A DNA stretch of 64,000 nt from Smallanthus sonchifolius (GCA_023525975.1 CM042042.1:4905501-4969500), one strand, 5' to 3'; positions 45,545-55,859 are shown, counted from the stretch's first letter. Translations and numbers: made by a program. Notes: a model not told the origin generated them from the sequence alone.

Positions 45545-46096
45545 TCAAAATCTCGTAGGTGACGTATAGGCCTATATGGTGTGTATAGGCTTATCGCCAT
45601 ATACAAATCAAAATTTGCTTAGGTTTGAAAAAAAAGAGGTGGCGTATAGTTCTATATAAGTCGTATAGGTCTATACGCGACGTATAGGCTTCTGCGTATA
45701 GGGCTATACTCGCCATATACAAATCAAAATTTGCTCAAGTTTGGAAAAAAAGAGGTGGCGTATAGACCTATAGGGGTCGTATAGGTCTATACGCGGCGTA
45801 TAGGCTTCTGCGTACATGACTATACTCGCCATATACAAATCAAAATTTGCTCAAGTTTGAAAAAAAAGGTGGCATATAGACCTATTGGAGTCGTATAGGT
45901 CTATACGCGGCGTATAGGTCTATACGCGGCGTATAGGCCTATATGGGTCGTATAGAGTTAGCCGCCAGATCAGAACTGACACCTGCATATTTGTTTTTAA
46001 GGTTAGGGGTTATACTCCCCGTATTGACCTATACGAGACGTATAGATCCGACGACGTGTCCAAATAGTAAAATTTTATGTCTCATTAGAATTTCCC
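45545..46096. mobile_element. MULE-family fragment with tandem repeats
   Basis: The right end, GACGTGTCCAAATAGT...CATTAGAATTTCCC, is homologous to the right end of the MULE at 48590-54683. Inside are about three tandem units of roughly 125 bp (CCATATACAAATCAAAATTT then GCTCAAGTTTG, GAGGTGGCGTATAG), each with palindromes like CGTATAGGTCTATACG. No left terminal repeat or coding region is visible. Confidence 0.7.
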
Positions 46097-46389
46097 TAAA
46101 ATGTATGACTTTGTAACAATCATCAAGACATCAAGACTCTAACAATGAATCTATTCACAATCTCACATGTAAATTCTAGAACATTATTAAGAGATCCATA
46201 ACATTTGAGCCAAGAATCTCTAACGTAGAAAAAGGAGGGTACAGATAATGTTTAAATAAAGAGCATTGATGTTTGTAAATCTTTTCGGGATATGATAATT
46301 ATATAAATCTCTGACTTTGTAGCGATTTGGGTCCCTAATACTTTTAACATATCTTACATATAAAAATTTGCATGCGTCATTTTAAAATA

Positions 46390-46682
46390 ATATTAGGTTA
46401 AAGTTCATGTGTTACATGAGTTAAATAAATACAATTTGTTATAAAACAGTATTTTCTATCAAGATTTCTATGTTTGGTGTTATTAGTTATATGTGAAATA
46501 AGAAATAATTGAACTTTTCTTATGATTTAGTAATTTTTAATAAAATATTAGAATATATGTTAAATATTTAATTATTTAACATCATCATTATTTAATTGGA
46601 GAGAAAAGCGAAAAATAAAAATCTATATTTAATCAGAAGTCGACACGTAGCAAGTATAGTTATTCATTTATTATAATATAGG
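46390..46682 (-). mobile_element. Helitron-like remnant
   Basis: The right edge has an inverted 5'-type end (TCGACACGTAGC ... ATTCATTTATTATAATATAG). The left edge has a degenerate GTTCATGTGTTACATGAGTT hairpin. It directly abuts the next copy. Confidence 0.5.
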
Positions 46683-47089
46683 TTAGAAACCCTGTATATT
46701 ATACAGGGTGAATAAATGTAGTGTTATATATACTTAGTAATAAAAATCTAATATTACATATTTTTGACATATTGCATAATTTTTTAATACAAATTTTAGA
46801 AACGTTATATAGTTATTTTTTTAAATTTTTTATAAAAAGAACGAAAGAAATGTTTAAACTATAAAATATTTTATGAATAAAACTATTTTTTTAATTAAAA
46901 ATGTTTTATAAAAATAGTTATAAAAATAATTACTATTTAATAGGAGAGAGAGGCGGAAAACACAAATTATAATTTTTTTATAGAAACTTGTATAATTAAA
47001 TAGGAGAAAGAGGTGAGAAATTTTTTTTGAGGATGAATATGAGAATAACATTTGACACACAAAAACCTTTATTTATTAGTATGTATAGA
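46683..47089 (-). mobile_element. non-autonomous Helitron
   Basis: On the minus strand the 3' end has the hairpin CCCTGTATAATATACAGGG and ends CTAA (46686-46683). The 5' end at about 47089 reads TCTATACATACTAATAAATA. It has the same architecture as 27698-28101; the 5' GACACGTGTC block is decayed to a TTTGACACAC form. Confidence 0.65.
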
Positions 47090-47405
47090 TAGATTCGGTT
47101 TGAAGAAATCGAGCAACGATAATTCCACCATCACAACTAATCAACTTTAACTGTCTGATGCCTGATTCTATGAACGTGAAGCAATTAATATTTAATACCG
47201 TTAGCTCAAATTCCACCATCAGAGCTAATCAAATCCGGGTCATCTTGGTTCAAAGCTCATAATAAAATTGAGGTCTTTTTCATAAAAAATGTATTTGATT
47301 TTATAATTTCTATATCATTTGTATCTATGCATAATTATATACCATAAATTCCACCGTCAATAATCATAAAGCCCAAATAATCTATAGAGTAAATTACACG
47401 GATGG

Positions 47406-47794
47406 CCCATATAGTTTGACCAAAATTTTGGATTTGGTCCTTAATTTTTAAATATTATAGATATAGTCCCTAACATTCTATTTCTCTTTCATCCATGTTC
47501 CCTAGTTCCGTTAGTTAAAAGTTAGTGGTGTTAAGTTGTCAAAATGACAATTTTAACCCCATGGACCATCCATGTAGTTTACCTTTTCATATTTTAACCC
47601 CATGGACCAACCATATAAATATGAAAAGGTAAACTACATGGATGGTCCATGTTAAAATTGTTATTTTGACAACTTTAACACCACTAACTGTTAAGTAACA
47701 GACCTAGGGACTATGGATGAAAGAGAAATAGAATATTACGGACTATATCTATAATATTTAAAAATGAAGGACCAAATCCAAAATTTTGGCTAAA
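47406..47794. repeat. long inverted-repeat (foldback) MITE
   Basis: Arms of about 190 bp: GGATTTGGTCCTTAATTTTT, AACATTCTATTTCTCTTTC, GGTGTTAAGTTGTCAAAATG, ATGGACCATCCATGTAGTTT all recur inverted in the right half with a very short loop near 47600. No coding sequence. Such foldbacks are often MULE-related and can give small RNAs. Confidence 0.85.
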
Positions 47795-47829
47795 CAACAG
47801 GGATCAAATCCAAAATTTGGGTCTCCTTT

Positions 47830-48589
47830 GATGTTTTTAAAAGAACAAGCTAAGCTGGCCTGCAACCTCTCCTATTAACCGTGAACAACGGCGTTGGGAA
47901 GTAATACTCCTCAGGGTAACACTTGCTGACGTGAACAACGCATTACAAACTTGCACTAGAAAAGCATAAAAGGTGCGCAAATATGTCTTTTGTAAGTACT
48001 TAAATTAAATAAGTGTTTTTCATGTTAGTTGAATATCCATATTTTTTATTGTTATTATCTTATATATGCTCTTTGATAAAGTTAGCTTCATTTCCAGAAT
48101 AAGGTGTTGTCACTTCTCAAAATCTATTTCATCAATTTCTTTCCATTATGTAAAGTTCTTATGTATATGATCAATAAGACTTCTTATCTTTACTTTTGCT
48201 AATTTAAAAATGTATCAAATACATACATTATTTGCATGACCCATTTGACACCTAATTCTGTCCTATTCCAAGAACTTACCCCACAAAAATCTTGGATTTA
48301 GGATTTGCTTTTTAGGGTTTACAAATTCATGCATATTCGTTTAGAATTGACTTCAAAAGCAAATAAAATTAAGTCAAAAAGGAAGAACTTGGAATCTTAA
48401 AAATATTATATATATATATATACACACACACAAAAGACTTATTTCATACTAAGCGTACGAAGGGATAACAGAGCAATGCGTTTTTTTTTATTTTATTTTG
48501 AGTGAAAAGAATATTTTTGTTATTCTACCCGTGATTAATTATCCATGCATATAAAAAAATCACCTCATTAAACGTTATTATTAAAAAAA
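47830..48589. other. gene-free spacer
   Basis: AT-rich, with a short TA/CA repeat at 48409-48432. No gene or element end is recognised. Confidence 0.5.
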
Positions 48590-48624
48590 GGGTACTACTA
48601 ATGACACACGGGAATTACTATTTG

Positions 48625-48975
48625 GACTTGGCCATATACGCATCGTATAGGGCAATACGATGCGTATAGTCGTTCACAATTTCCCATGCCCGACATCCTC
48701 GTACAACCTGGTCATTCCAACCCTATACACATCGTATATAGCAATACGATGCAGTTTAGGGTACGAGGTACCTTCTGCTACTAGTCATCCATCACCTCGC
48801 TATACGTCCCGTATAGGTCTATACGCGGCGTATAACGATGTGATGGATGACTAGTTGCAGAAAGTACATCGTACCCTATACGCATCGTATTTTCCTATAC
48901 GGTGCGTATACGAGGTTTGACAAGAATCCTATACGCACCGTGTTGGCCTATACGATGCGTATAGGTCCCAAATTT
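48625..48975. repeat. left subterminal CGTATA palindrome cluster and hairpin
   Basis: At least seven CGTATAGG / CCTATACG pairs (for example GGCAATACGATGCGTATAG). At 48757-48799 and 48836-48880 two arms of about 43 nt (GGGTACGAGGTACCTTCTGC ... and its diverged complement ending ATCGTACCC) form a long hairpin whose loop holds CGTCCCGTATAGGTCTATAC. They may be transposase-binding repeats. Confidence 0.8.
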
Positions 48976-49056
48976 TGTGTATTTAACTATGCAGAATTCT
49001 CATTCGAACGTATCCTTTCAAAAAAAAATTCAAACAATCTCCCAAAAATTATAAAC

Positions 49057-51736
49057 ATGTCTTGGTGGTGGGATGGTAACTACGACTTTCAGGTATATTC
49101 TAACGAGTCGGTGGAAAACAACCTGAAAAGTTCTGGCGTTCAAGAGGTGAACCGGGAGTAGGTCTCGTCCGACGTATATTCTCATCAACGGGTAAGGCTT
49201 CCAGATTTGAACGAGCCACTGAGCAATCCCGAGTTCGTATACGGCGAACCGTCTTACCTTACACAGCCCACGAACGACTACATATACAGTGAAGTCTCTT
49301 ATCCGACAAAACAAACCGACGACTTCGTGTGCGGTGAAGTCTCTTACCCGACACAACAAACCGACGACTCCTAAGACGAGGAACAAAACCATCAAAACGT
49401 GTCGTATAAAACTGACCAGAATTTTCAGTCTCGTGAACAATTGGTGGATTGAGCTTTCGGGAGAGCCGTGAGAATGGTTACGTCCTTGTCACCCGACGAT
49501 CGAGGAGAAAAGGCGACGATCCGACGAAACCGTTTATCAAGGTGTGGCTTGTGTGTGACCGTCACGGCGAACGTGCGTCTACTGCCATGGTTAGACGTGC
49601 CGGTAGCAAGAAAATAGGTTGTCCCTTTAAATTGGAAGGAGAGTACCAAAAAAATACTGGTGATTGGAAATTAACGGTGAAGGATGACAGTCATAACCAC
49701 GATCCTAGTCAACATCTTGAGGCGCACTCGTTTGCGAGGAGACTGTCTCAGTCGGAACAACTTTTGGTGACGAAGTTGTATTCGCAAAACATGTTGCCAT
49801 GAAACATTCTGGCAACTATAAGGGAACAAAACCCAGAGAGTAGTTACATTAAAAAGGACATTTATAATGCGATACAAAAGATAAAAAACGAAACGAGAGT
49901 CGGTGAAACTCCAATGCAGATTCTGGAAAACCTGCATTCTTCTAAAAAATACGTCTACTATACTCGGGAAGATCCTGCCACAAATATTGTGGAGGAGATA
50001 TTCTTTGTTCATCCGAAATCTTCGTCTGGGTGCTACTGCAAATAAAAGCAATGTTACAAAAGTGTATGGAGCCGCGTGTGATAATAACAGACAGGGACAA
50101 AGCTCTTATGAACGCGTGTGATAAAATATTTTCGGACTGTTCCAAGAACCTATGTCGGTGGCACATACACGAGAATATCACAAAACATTGTAGGGAATCA
50201 TTTACAGGCGAAGACTGGGCAAATTTCAAGTATTCATTGTCGGTATTGTGTGAGTCTCCCAAGCCAGATATATACCAGTACAACTTCAACCGGCTTTACG
50301 AACGACTGTATGCAGCCAAACGAGGAAGTAAGTTTTGAATATTTAATATTTTCAGTATTGAATATTTATTAAATATTTATTAGGAGTTATTGATTATGTG
50401 ACTAAAAATTGGTTGGACCTGTATAAAGAAAAGTTTGTATCCGCCTGGTCCAACAGAAACCTCAATTTTGGTCAACATACAACGAACCGAGTCGAGAGCC
50501 ACAATTCGCTCTTAAAGAGCTATCTTAGAAATGCTAACAGCTCGCTAGATAGATTTGTTGGGTTTGTTGATGAAATTGTAACAGATCAATATTATCAATT
50601 ACAGTTTGGGTTTGGAACAAGCCTCATAAGGAAAATGGACAGCCACATAGCTATTGAATTGTTTGATAACCTGCACGGTAAAGTTTCACATAAAGCTCTA
50701 AATTTGTTAGAAAACGAGTGGTACAAGTTATCACATATACGGAAACAAAATGCTACGTGTGGTTGCTAACTTTTCAGTAGTTGTGGGTTGCCGTGTGCTT
50801 GTCGTCTGGAAAATATCAAAGCTACAGGTAAATTGTTTTGACTTTTCAGTAGTTGTGGGTTGCCGTGTGCTTTTCAAACTGTTCTGACTATTTCGTTTTA
50901 ATACACGTGGCAGAATCCCGCTAGATGCGTTGGACGTCTTTTGGAGGAAACTTGATTTAAAACTGTCGTTATTCGATGATGAAAATGTTGACGTGGATAA
51001 AGTACTTGGTTAAGTGAGAAACAAAATTATGTCACAACCCGATCAGGTCAAAAGAAGTATGCTGTCGAGAATCGCAGGGGTGGTCTTTCCGAGCAAAAGT
51101 AACAAGAAAGCGCTTGTGGTACAAGAAGATACTCGCGGTCGTCCAACTTTGAAAAAACAACAACAAAGGAAACAGGATGTCGCGAGAAACAACTCATTCA
51201 CAGGATTCCAACAAAGCAAATGTGACCCTGCGAGACACAGCTCTTACATTGCGTCACAAGACTCTATACAAGCGAGTTCGGTCATTCAACACCGTCGTTC
51301 AACGAAGGGTAAAGGAAAGCAACCACAAGATGATAACGCCCATCTTGGGTTTCCATTGATTATGGGGAAAGCCGCACCAGTTAGTCGTTGGATGTCGATG
51401 CCATACACAGGACTCCTAATTGCTCAAAGATTTGGGGTGATTGTTCATCTTTTAAGCATCGCCGGTAATCAAACATTTTTTCCATTGTGGTTTGGTCCTA
51501 ACGTTCACGCTCAACATCAAATCGTATCGTCAGTTCACGTAAAAAATGCTCATTTCACCCACGTCAAGTTAGACGGAGATTTTCCGATTCCAACGCCGAA
51601 TGCACTTTGAAATTTGCACCGAAATGATGATACAGCAAAATGGGAAAATATATACAGTGATCGTATTGAACGATTTAAGAAAATAATAGCTACTAATAAA
51701 TCTAGATTTCCACAATACGTCACGAATCACAGATGA
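49057..51736 (+). pseudogene. MULE transposase (FAR1-like) with OTU-like C-terminal region
   Basis: Begins MSWWWDGNYDFQVYSNES and is broken by stops near 49160 and 49372, a TGA at 49449 (VD*AFGRAV) and a frameshift. A FAR1/WRKY-GCM1-type zinc-finger region follows (VWLVCDRHGER, KKIGCPFKLEG, DDSHNHD; 49530-49700). The MULE core lacks about 170 bp at about 50020, removing the first catalytic Asp (LMIDAMYKTN in copy 2), but keeps VIITDRDKALMNA and NLCRWHIHENI. SWIM-side sequence (WLDLYKEKFVSAW, RVESHNSLLKSYLRN, CGCQLF-type) runs to about 50800. From 51030 a basic region leads to GFPLIMGK, then jumps to VSRWMSMPYTGLLIAQRFGV, HVKNAHFTHVKLDGDF and NLHRNDDTAKWENIY, the C-terminal half of an OTU-like cysteine protease with its His. 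The Cys half (GDGNC type) is missing. Confidence 0.85.
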
Positions 51737-51904
51737 TGTTTGTTTAAAATTGTATTTTATTTGATTAATTTTAATTATTTTTGGACTTGTTTTATGGTAA
51801 TTTTAATTATTTTAAATTAATTTTAACTTAAATATAATTAATTTTAATTAATTATAACTATTTTTAAATAATTATAATTAATTATAATTAATTTATATTA
51901 ATTA

Positions 51905-52575
51905 AAACATACTATACGCCACGTATAGGCCAATACATGGCGTATAGTCTCAAACCTTTGGTATTTTATATGCCACGTATAGGCCAATACTTGACGTATA
52001 GCTATTAAATATCTGAAAATGGAGGGATTTTCAAATTTTCAGATATTTTATAGCTATGCGCCACGTATTGGCCTATACGTGGCATATAGCCCTCTAATAA
52101 ACCCAATCCATCCCATGTATTGGCCTAAACGAACCCAAACTCACACAAACAAACACATACGCGAGCCGGCCAAATTGATTGTTGATTGCGATTGTCATCT
52201 CATAAAAACTTCGTAAAGGTACGTATCTCAAAATCCCGATTAATAATATTAGGTTTATATCGATTATTAGCGGGTAAAACTGGGTAGATTAGTGCGATAA
52301 TGGACTGAAACTTCAGCTCTATATGCCACGTATAGTACCATACGTGGCGTATAGTTCATCTGAGGAAGACGATGAAGCCATACGCCACGTATAGTGTTAT
52401 ACGCTGTGTATGGCTCATGTTCTCGGCAACTTGGCCTTCGTATGGCTTGGTTGGCCTTCGTATGGATTGGGTTGCCCGGTAACATCCCTATGTATGGCTT
52501 GGGTTGCCATGGCTTGGTTACCCGTTAACAGCCTATACGCCACGTATAAGGCTATACGTGACGTATAGGTTTTAA
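51905..52575. repeat. internal CGTATA palindrome cluster of the MULE
   Basis: Repeated ACTATACGCCACGTATAGG ... TACGTGGCGTATAG pairs at about 51910, 51970, 52055, 52325, 52380 and 52545, between the transposase and the second gene. Also two GGCTTGGTTGGCCTTCGTAT-type repeats near 52440. The spacing resembles the subterminal zones, as if two element ends had been fused. Confidence 0.75.
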
Positions 52576-52782
52576 AAAATATATATATTATTATTATTTA
52601 AGTTAAAAAAATTATTTTTATTATTTAAAATAAAAACAATATATTATTATTATTTATTATTATTTAAGATAAAAAAATATTTTTATTATTTAAAATAAAA
52701 ACAATGTATTATTATTTAAAATAAAAAAATTATTTATTATTATTTAAAATAAAAAAATAAAAAAAATTTATTATTATCAGAT
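52576..52782. other. AT-rich spacer before the second MULE gene
   Basis: Almost pure A/T with repeated TTATTATTATTTAA and AAAATAAAAA blocks; low complexity, no gene. Confidence 0.7.
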
Positions 52783-54133
52783 ATGGGGGATCATCAGGAT
52801 GATATTCACATGGAGCAGCTAGACGATCTTGCGCACTACACTTTTCTGGATTTTCCGGCCGATTCAGAGGCGTATGCCCGATGCCAGAAGCTCCGGGAGG
52901 TGCGGTTGGGCCCAGGGACGGCGGTTGATTGGGGGCTCCTCGAGTAGGTATAGGAGGCCGAGCGGGCTAGGGCCATCATCGGCCAGGACACGCCATGGTC
53001 GAGTCTTTTTGATCTTTCATTCACGGAGACCTACCAAGAGGTGGTCGTCGAGTTTCTTTCGACGTTCATGTACTCAAAGGCTGGGCTGGAGACTCTTCCC
53101 GTGGAGGCACCGGCTATGGAGCCGGATCATATTTCTTTTCGTATTTTTGGGACCGTTTACCGTCAGACCCTCCGTTAGTGGGCCGTCACGACGGGCTTGT
53201 ACCACGAGCCTTAAACGGTCACGCCACTTTCATCGAGGCGGTGACGGAGGTAGACAAGGAGGAACTCCTTGTTTTTTGGGGTTTGATTTCATATAGTCCT
53301 TGGTTGAGTACCAAGGGGAGGGTCTCGGGGATTAGAGACCCTTTGTATAGATATCTGCACCGGCTTATTTCGATGTCGATCGTACCGCGTCTGAAAAGCC
53401 GTGAGTCGTGCACTGATAGAGAACTCTTCTTTCTCTATTGCCTGCTTACTGGCAGACGGTGCGACCTATCCACGTGCATGGCACTTTATTTTGCATCTGC
53501 CTATATACGGCAGAAGCGCGGGCTTTTGTATGACGGTGCTTTCATCACGCAGATCATGCGGTCGGTTACACCATTTGATATGCATGAGCCTGCGATGTTA
53601 CCGCCCATTCCCCCTGTCCGATTAAACCGTCGCACGGCGAGCAGCATGCGCATCACGCGCCGATTTCGTAGGGGCCGTCCAGGACCAGGTTTGGGTCCCG
53701 GTGCCGTTGCCGCAGATACCCGGATAGGGGGACCCGCCTATGACTCATCCGCTACAGGCGATGGAGGACGCGCCGCGCACGTCGAGCCCATACACGACCA
53801 TCCGTCACAGCATCCCCGACACGTACGTCGGTCTGTTAGGCTGGACAGGGCTACCCAGGCACTACCCAGGCATTGCTTGATGGACCTGTTGTCGACTCAC
53901 GGCGACAGGTTCGTCAAGTTGATCTCATGGAGGACCTGATGATGTGGGCGGTTGGACAGCTCGTGGATCTGTCACGAGCCGCCGGCATCGAGCCACGCCT
54001 GCTATCACCGCCACGTCATTATTCAGACGACCACGATCAGGATGAGGGCAGGGCGGGGCGGGTCAGGATGAGGGCGGAGCCGGTCAGGGTGACGGCGGAG
54101 CCGGTTAGGTTTAGTTGTTTTATTTGTATTTAG
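52783..54133 (+). pseudogene. second MULE gene, Athila-ORF1-like, broken
   Basis: GC-rich (unlike its surroundings) and readable from MGDHQDDIHMEQLDDLAHYT through CQKLREVRLGPGTAVDWGLL, FTETYQEVVVEFLSTFMYS, DHISFRIFGTVYRQTLR; then, after a frame change near 53220, FIEAVTEVDKEELLVFWGLI, RVSGIRDPLYRYLHRLISMS, DRELFFLYCLLTGRRCDLST and ALYFASAYIRQKRGLLYDGA; then a Pro/Arg-rich tail and a last frame change near 53930. The order VEFLSTF ... ISFRIFG ... RDPLYRYLHR ... LLTGRRCDL recalls the Athila ORF1-like family common in plant repeats. Early stops are TAG, TAG (52948, 52954), TAG (53175) and TAA (53212); the three TAGs fall where Gln is plausible. Function is unknown. Copy 2 of the MULE lacks this gene entirely. 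Confidence 0.7.
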
Positions 54134-54414
54134 TTTCTTTCATTGTTAATTATGTAAAATATTTTGATGTATATATTTAATTTTTTGATGTAATGTATGT
54201 AATGTTTAGTTTATTTGTTTGGTTGTAATGTTTAATATTTTGTTTGGTTGTAATGTAAAAATATAATAAATGTTTAAAAAAATATAAAATATATAAAATT
54301 TATAAATAGATAACAAACTTATATTAACAAAATTATATAAATTAAAATAAAAAGGATAATTAAATAAAAATAAACAAAATATAAATTAAATTAAAAAATA
54401 ATTAAATAAAAAAT

Positions 54415-54655
54415 ACCTCTACGTGGCGTATAGGGCAATACGCCACGTATAGGATTTATAAATTCCCAAATATTTCAACTTTTGAAACAAAAATATAACC
54501 CGTGCCTCATACGCTGCGTATTGGTCAATACGTCACGTATTGGCCAGCCGCCAGACAGAGAATTATACGTGACATTCTGTTGTCAGTGACTGAACTCTCT
54601 ACGCCCTCGTATTACCCTATACGAAGGCGTATAGGGTGACGGCGTGTCCAATTAG
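54415..54655. repeat. right subterminal CGTATA palindrome cluster
   Basis: CTCTACGTGGCGTATAGGGC ... ATACGCCACGTATAGG, CATACGCTGCGTATTGG, CCCTATACGAAGGCGTATAG and related pairs directly inside the right terminal repeat; mirrored in copy 2 at 60371-60592. Confidence 0.8.
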
Positions 54656-54741
54656 TAATATTCCGTGTGTGGTTAGAATCTCCTAAAAAAAAATTCTCGT
54701 TTTACGCCAAAAAAAAATCACGTCAATAAGTTTAAAATAAA

Positions 54742-54998
54742 TTCACGAAAAAAACGGTGGGTCTTGATTCAGCCGATGGTGATGTTACATAAGCAAAATG
54801 GAAGCCTATTACCAATTTCAAGGAAGTAATGAAGTGTGTAGAGTGACACATAAGCAAAATGGCAAATACTAAAATAATAAATGGTAATTATGAGGTTACG
54901 GGATTAAGGTCGGCATCATTCTGAAGCTAAAGCAAATCATGGGTGACATCACCATCGGCTGAATCAAGACCGACTTTGCCACGTTTTTGTGTGAATCG
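54742..54998. repeat. foldback element with 26-bp perfect arms
   Basis: 54760-54785 (GGTCTTGATTCAGCCGATGG then TGATGT) is exactly complementary to 54946-54971, and a weaker match extends outward (TTCACGAAAAAAACGG against CGTTTTTGTGTGAA). The loop of about 160 nt has no gene. More TTTACGTGATTAAATCACG-type palindromes follow at 55030-55080. Confidence 0.8.
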
Positions 54999-55429
54999 AG
55001 TAAAAATAATCATGCTTAAGCGTGATTATAAAAAATAATTACGTTTTTACGTGATTAAATCACGTTTTTACATGATTATTAAAAAAGTCACTTTAGCGTG
55101 CACTACTAGAAAACTGGGCCATTGCGGCTGCCTTTTCGGTCGTAAAACGGTCACAAATACCCATTTATGACCGTTTTGCGACGGAAACGCCGTCACATAT
55201 ACCTCCATGTGTAAAGGTCTATTGTGACCAAAATTGCGACCGGTAGGAAAGTTGTGACTGTAGCGATCAGAGTTGTGGTCGCAATTTGTGTGACTGTTTT
55301 GCTGACTCTTGTTGCGACTGTTTTGCGACCAATCTTATTTGCAACTGATTTACGACCGGTACTCTTGTGTCTGGATTGCGACCAAAACTAAAAAAATAAA
55401 TAACACAAAATCCCCTGTTTTTCCAATAA

Positions 55430-55690
55430 TTTCCAGATTTTTAAAAACTAAAATTCACAAATATCAAAATAAACATTCTAATTCTAATTAAAGTTTTAAA
55501 ATAAACATCAAATTACAACAAATTTTCTAGTAAAAGTTCTAAAATAAATATCAAGTTATAACGAGTTTTCTAGTGAAAATTCCGAAATAAACCTCAAGTT
55601 ACAACAGACTTTCTAAATAAAATTCCAAAATAAACATCAACTCAACCAACTTTCTAGTTAAAGTCCCAAAAAAAACATCAAGTTATCCAA
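55430..55690. repeat. tandem repeat of about 55 bp in the CACTA element
   Basis: About five diverged units: AAATAAACATCAAGTTACAA then C(A/G)A(A/G)TTTTCTAGT(A/G)AAA. Confidence 0.75.
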
Positions 55691-55692
55691 GC

Positions 55693-55824
55693 CTAAAAAA
55701 GGTTTTGAGATGCTAAGATGTTTTGCGAATAAAGTTTTAGCAATGCTTCAAAGTTAGTCATTCTATTGAGCATAGCCTCCTTTTCTTTCACCAACTCTTC
55801 GATTACTCCATTCAACCTTTGTAT
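55693..55824 (-). pseudogene. CACTA-associated transposase last-exon remnant
   Basis: After an acceptor-like TTATTTGTAG the minus strand reads IQRLNGVIEELVKEKEAMLN, then RMTNFEALLKLYSQN, ending with a stop at 55695-55693. A short coiled-coil C-terminus like this is seen in the Ptta/En/Spm plant-transposase family. No upstream exon is recognisable, because the adjacent DNA is tandem repeat. Confidence 0.5.
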
Positions 55825-55859
55825 CTACAAATAATAAACATGTACTTAAATTTACATTT

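Larger units (their letters stand above)
48590..54683 (+). mobile_element. MULE (Mutator-like element), 6.1 kb, with transposase/OTU and a second ORF
   Basis: Terminal inverted repeats: left GGGTACTACTAATGACACAC then GGGAATTACTATTTGGAC; right inverted GGAGATTCTAACCACACACG then GAATATTACTAATTGGAC. A near-matching 9-bp A-rich target duplication (TTAAAAAAA at 48581-48589, TAAAAAAAA at 54684-54692) fits Mutator elements, though it is low complexity. Inside are a FAR1-like transposase continuous with an OTU-like region (49057-51736) and a second gene (52783-54133), with three clusters of CGTATA palindromes. A shorter copy lies at 60319-62846 on the other strand. Confidence 0.85.

Noticed and set aside
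52829..53296. Arg-rich 155-codon plus-strand frame
   Set aside because: Alternative frame of the GC-rich Athila-ORF1-like gene; its composition is a by-product of GC content.
54760..54785. Resemblance of TTGATTCAGCCG to the miR171 family
   Set aside because: Only a short partial similarity; the miR171 core is not present and the loop is long.
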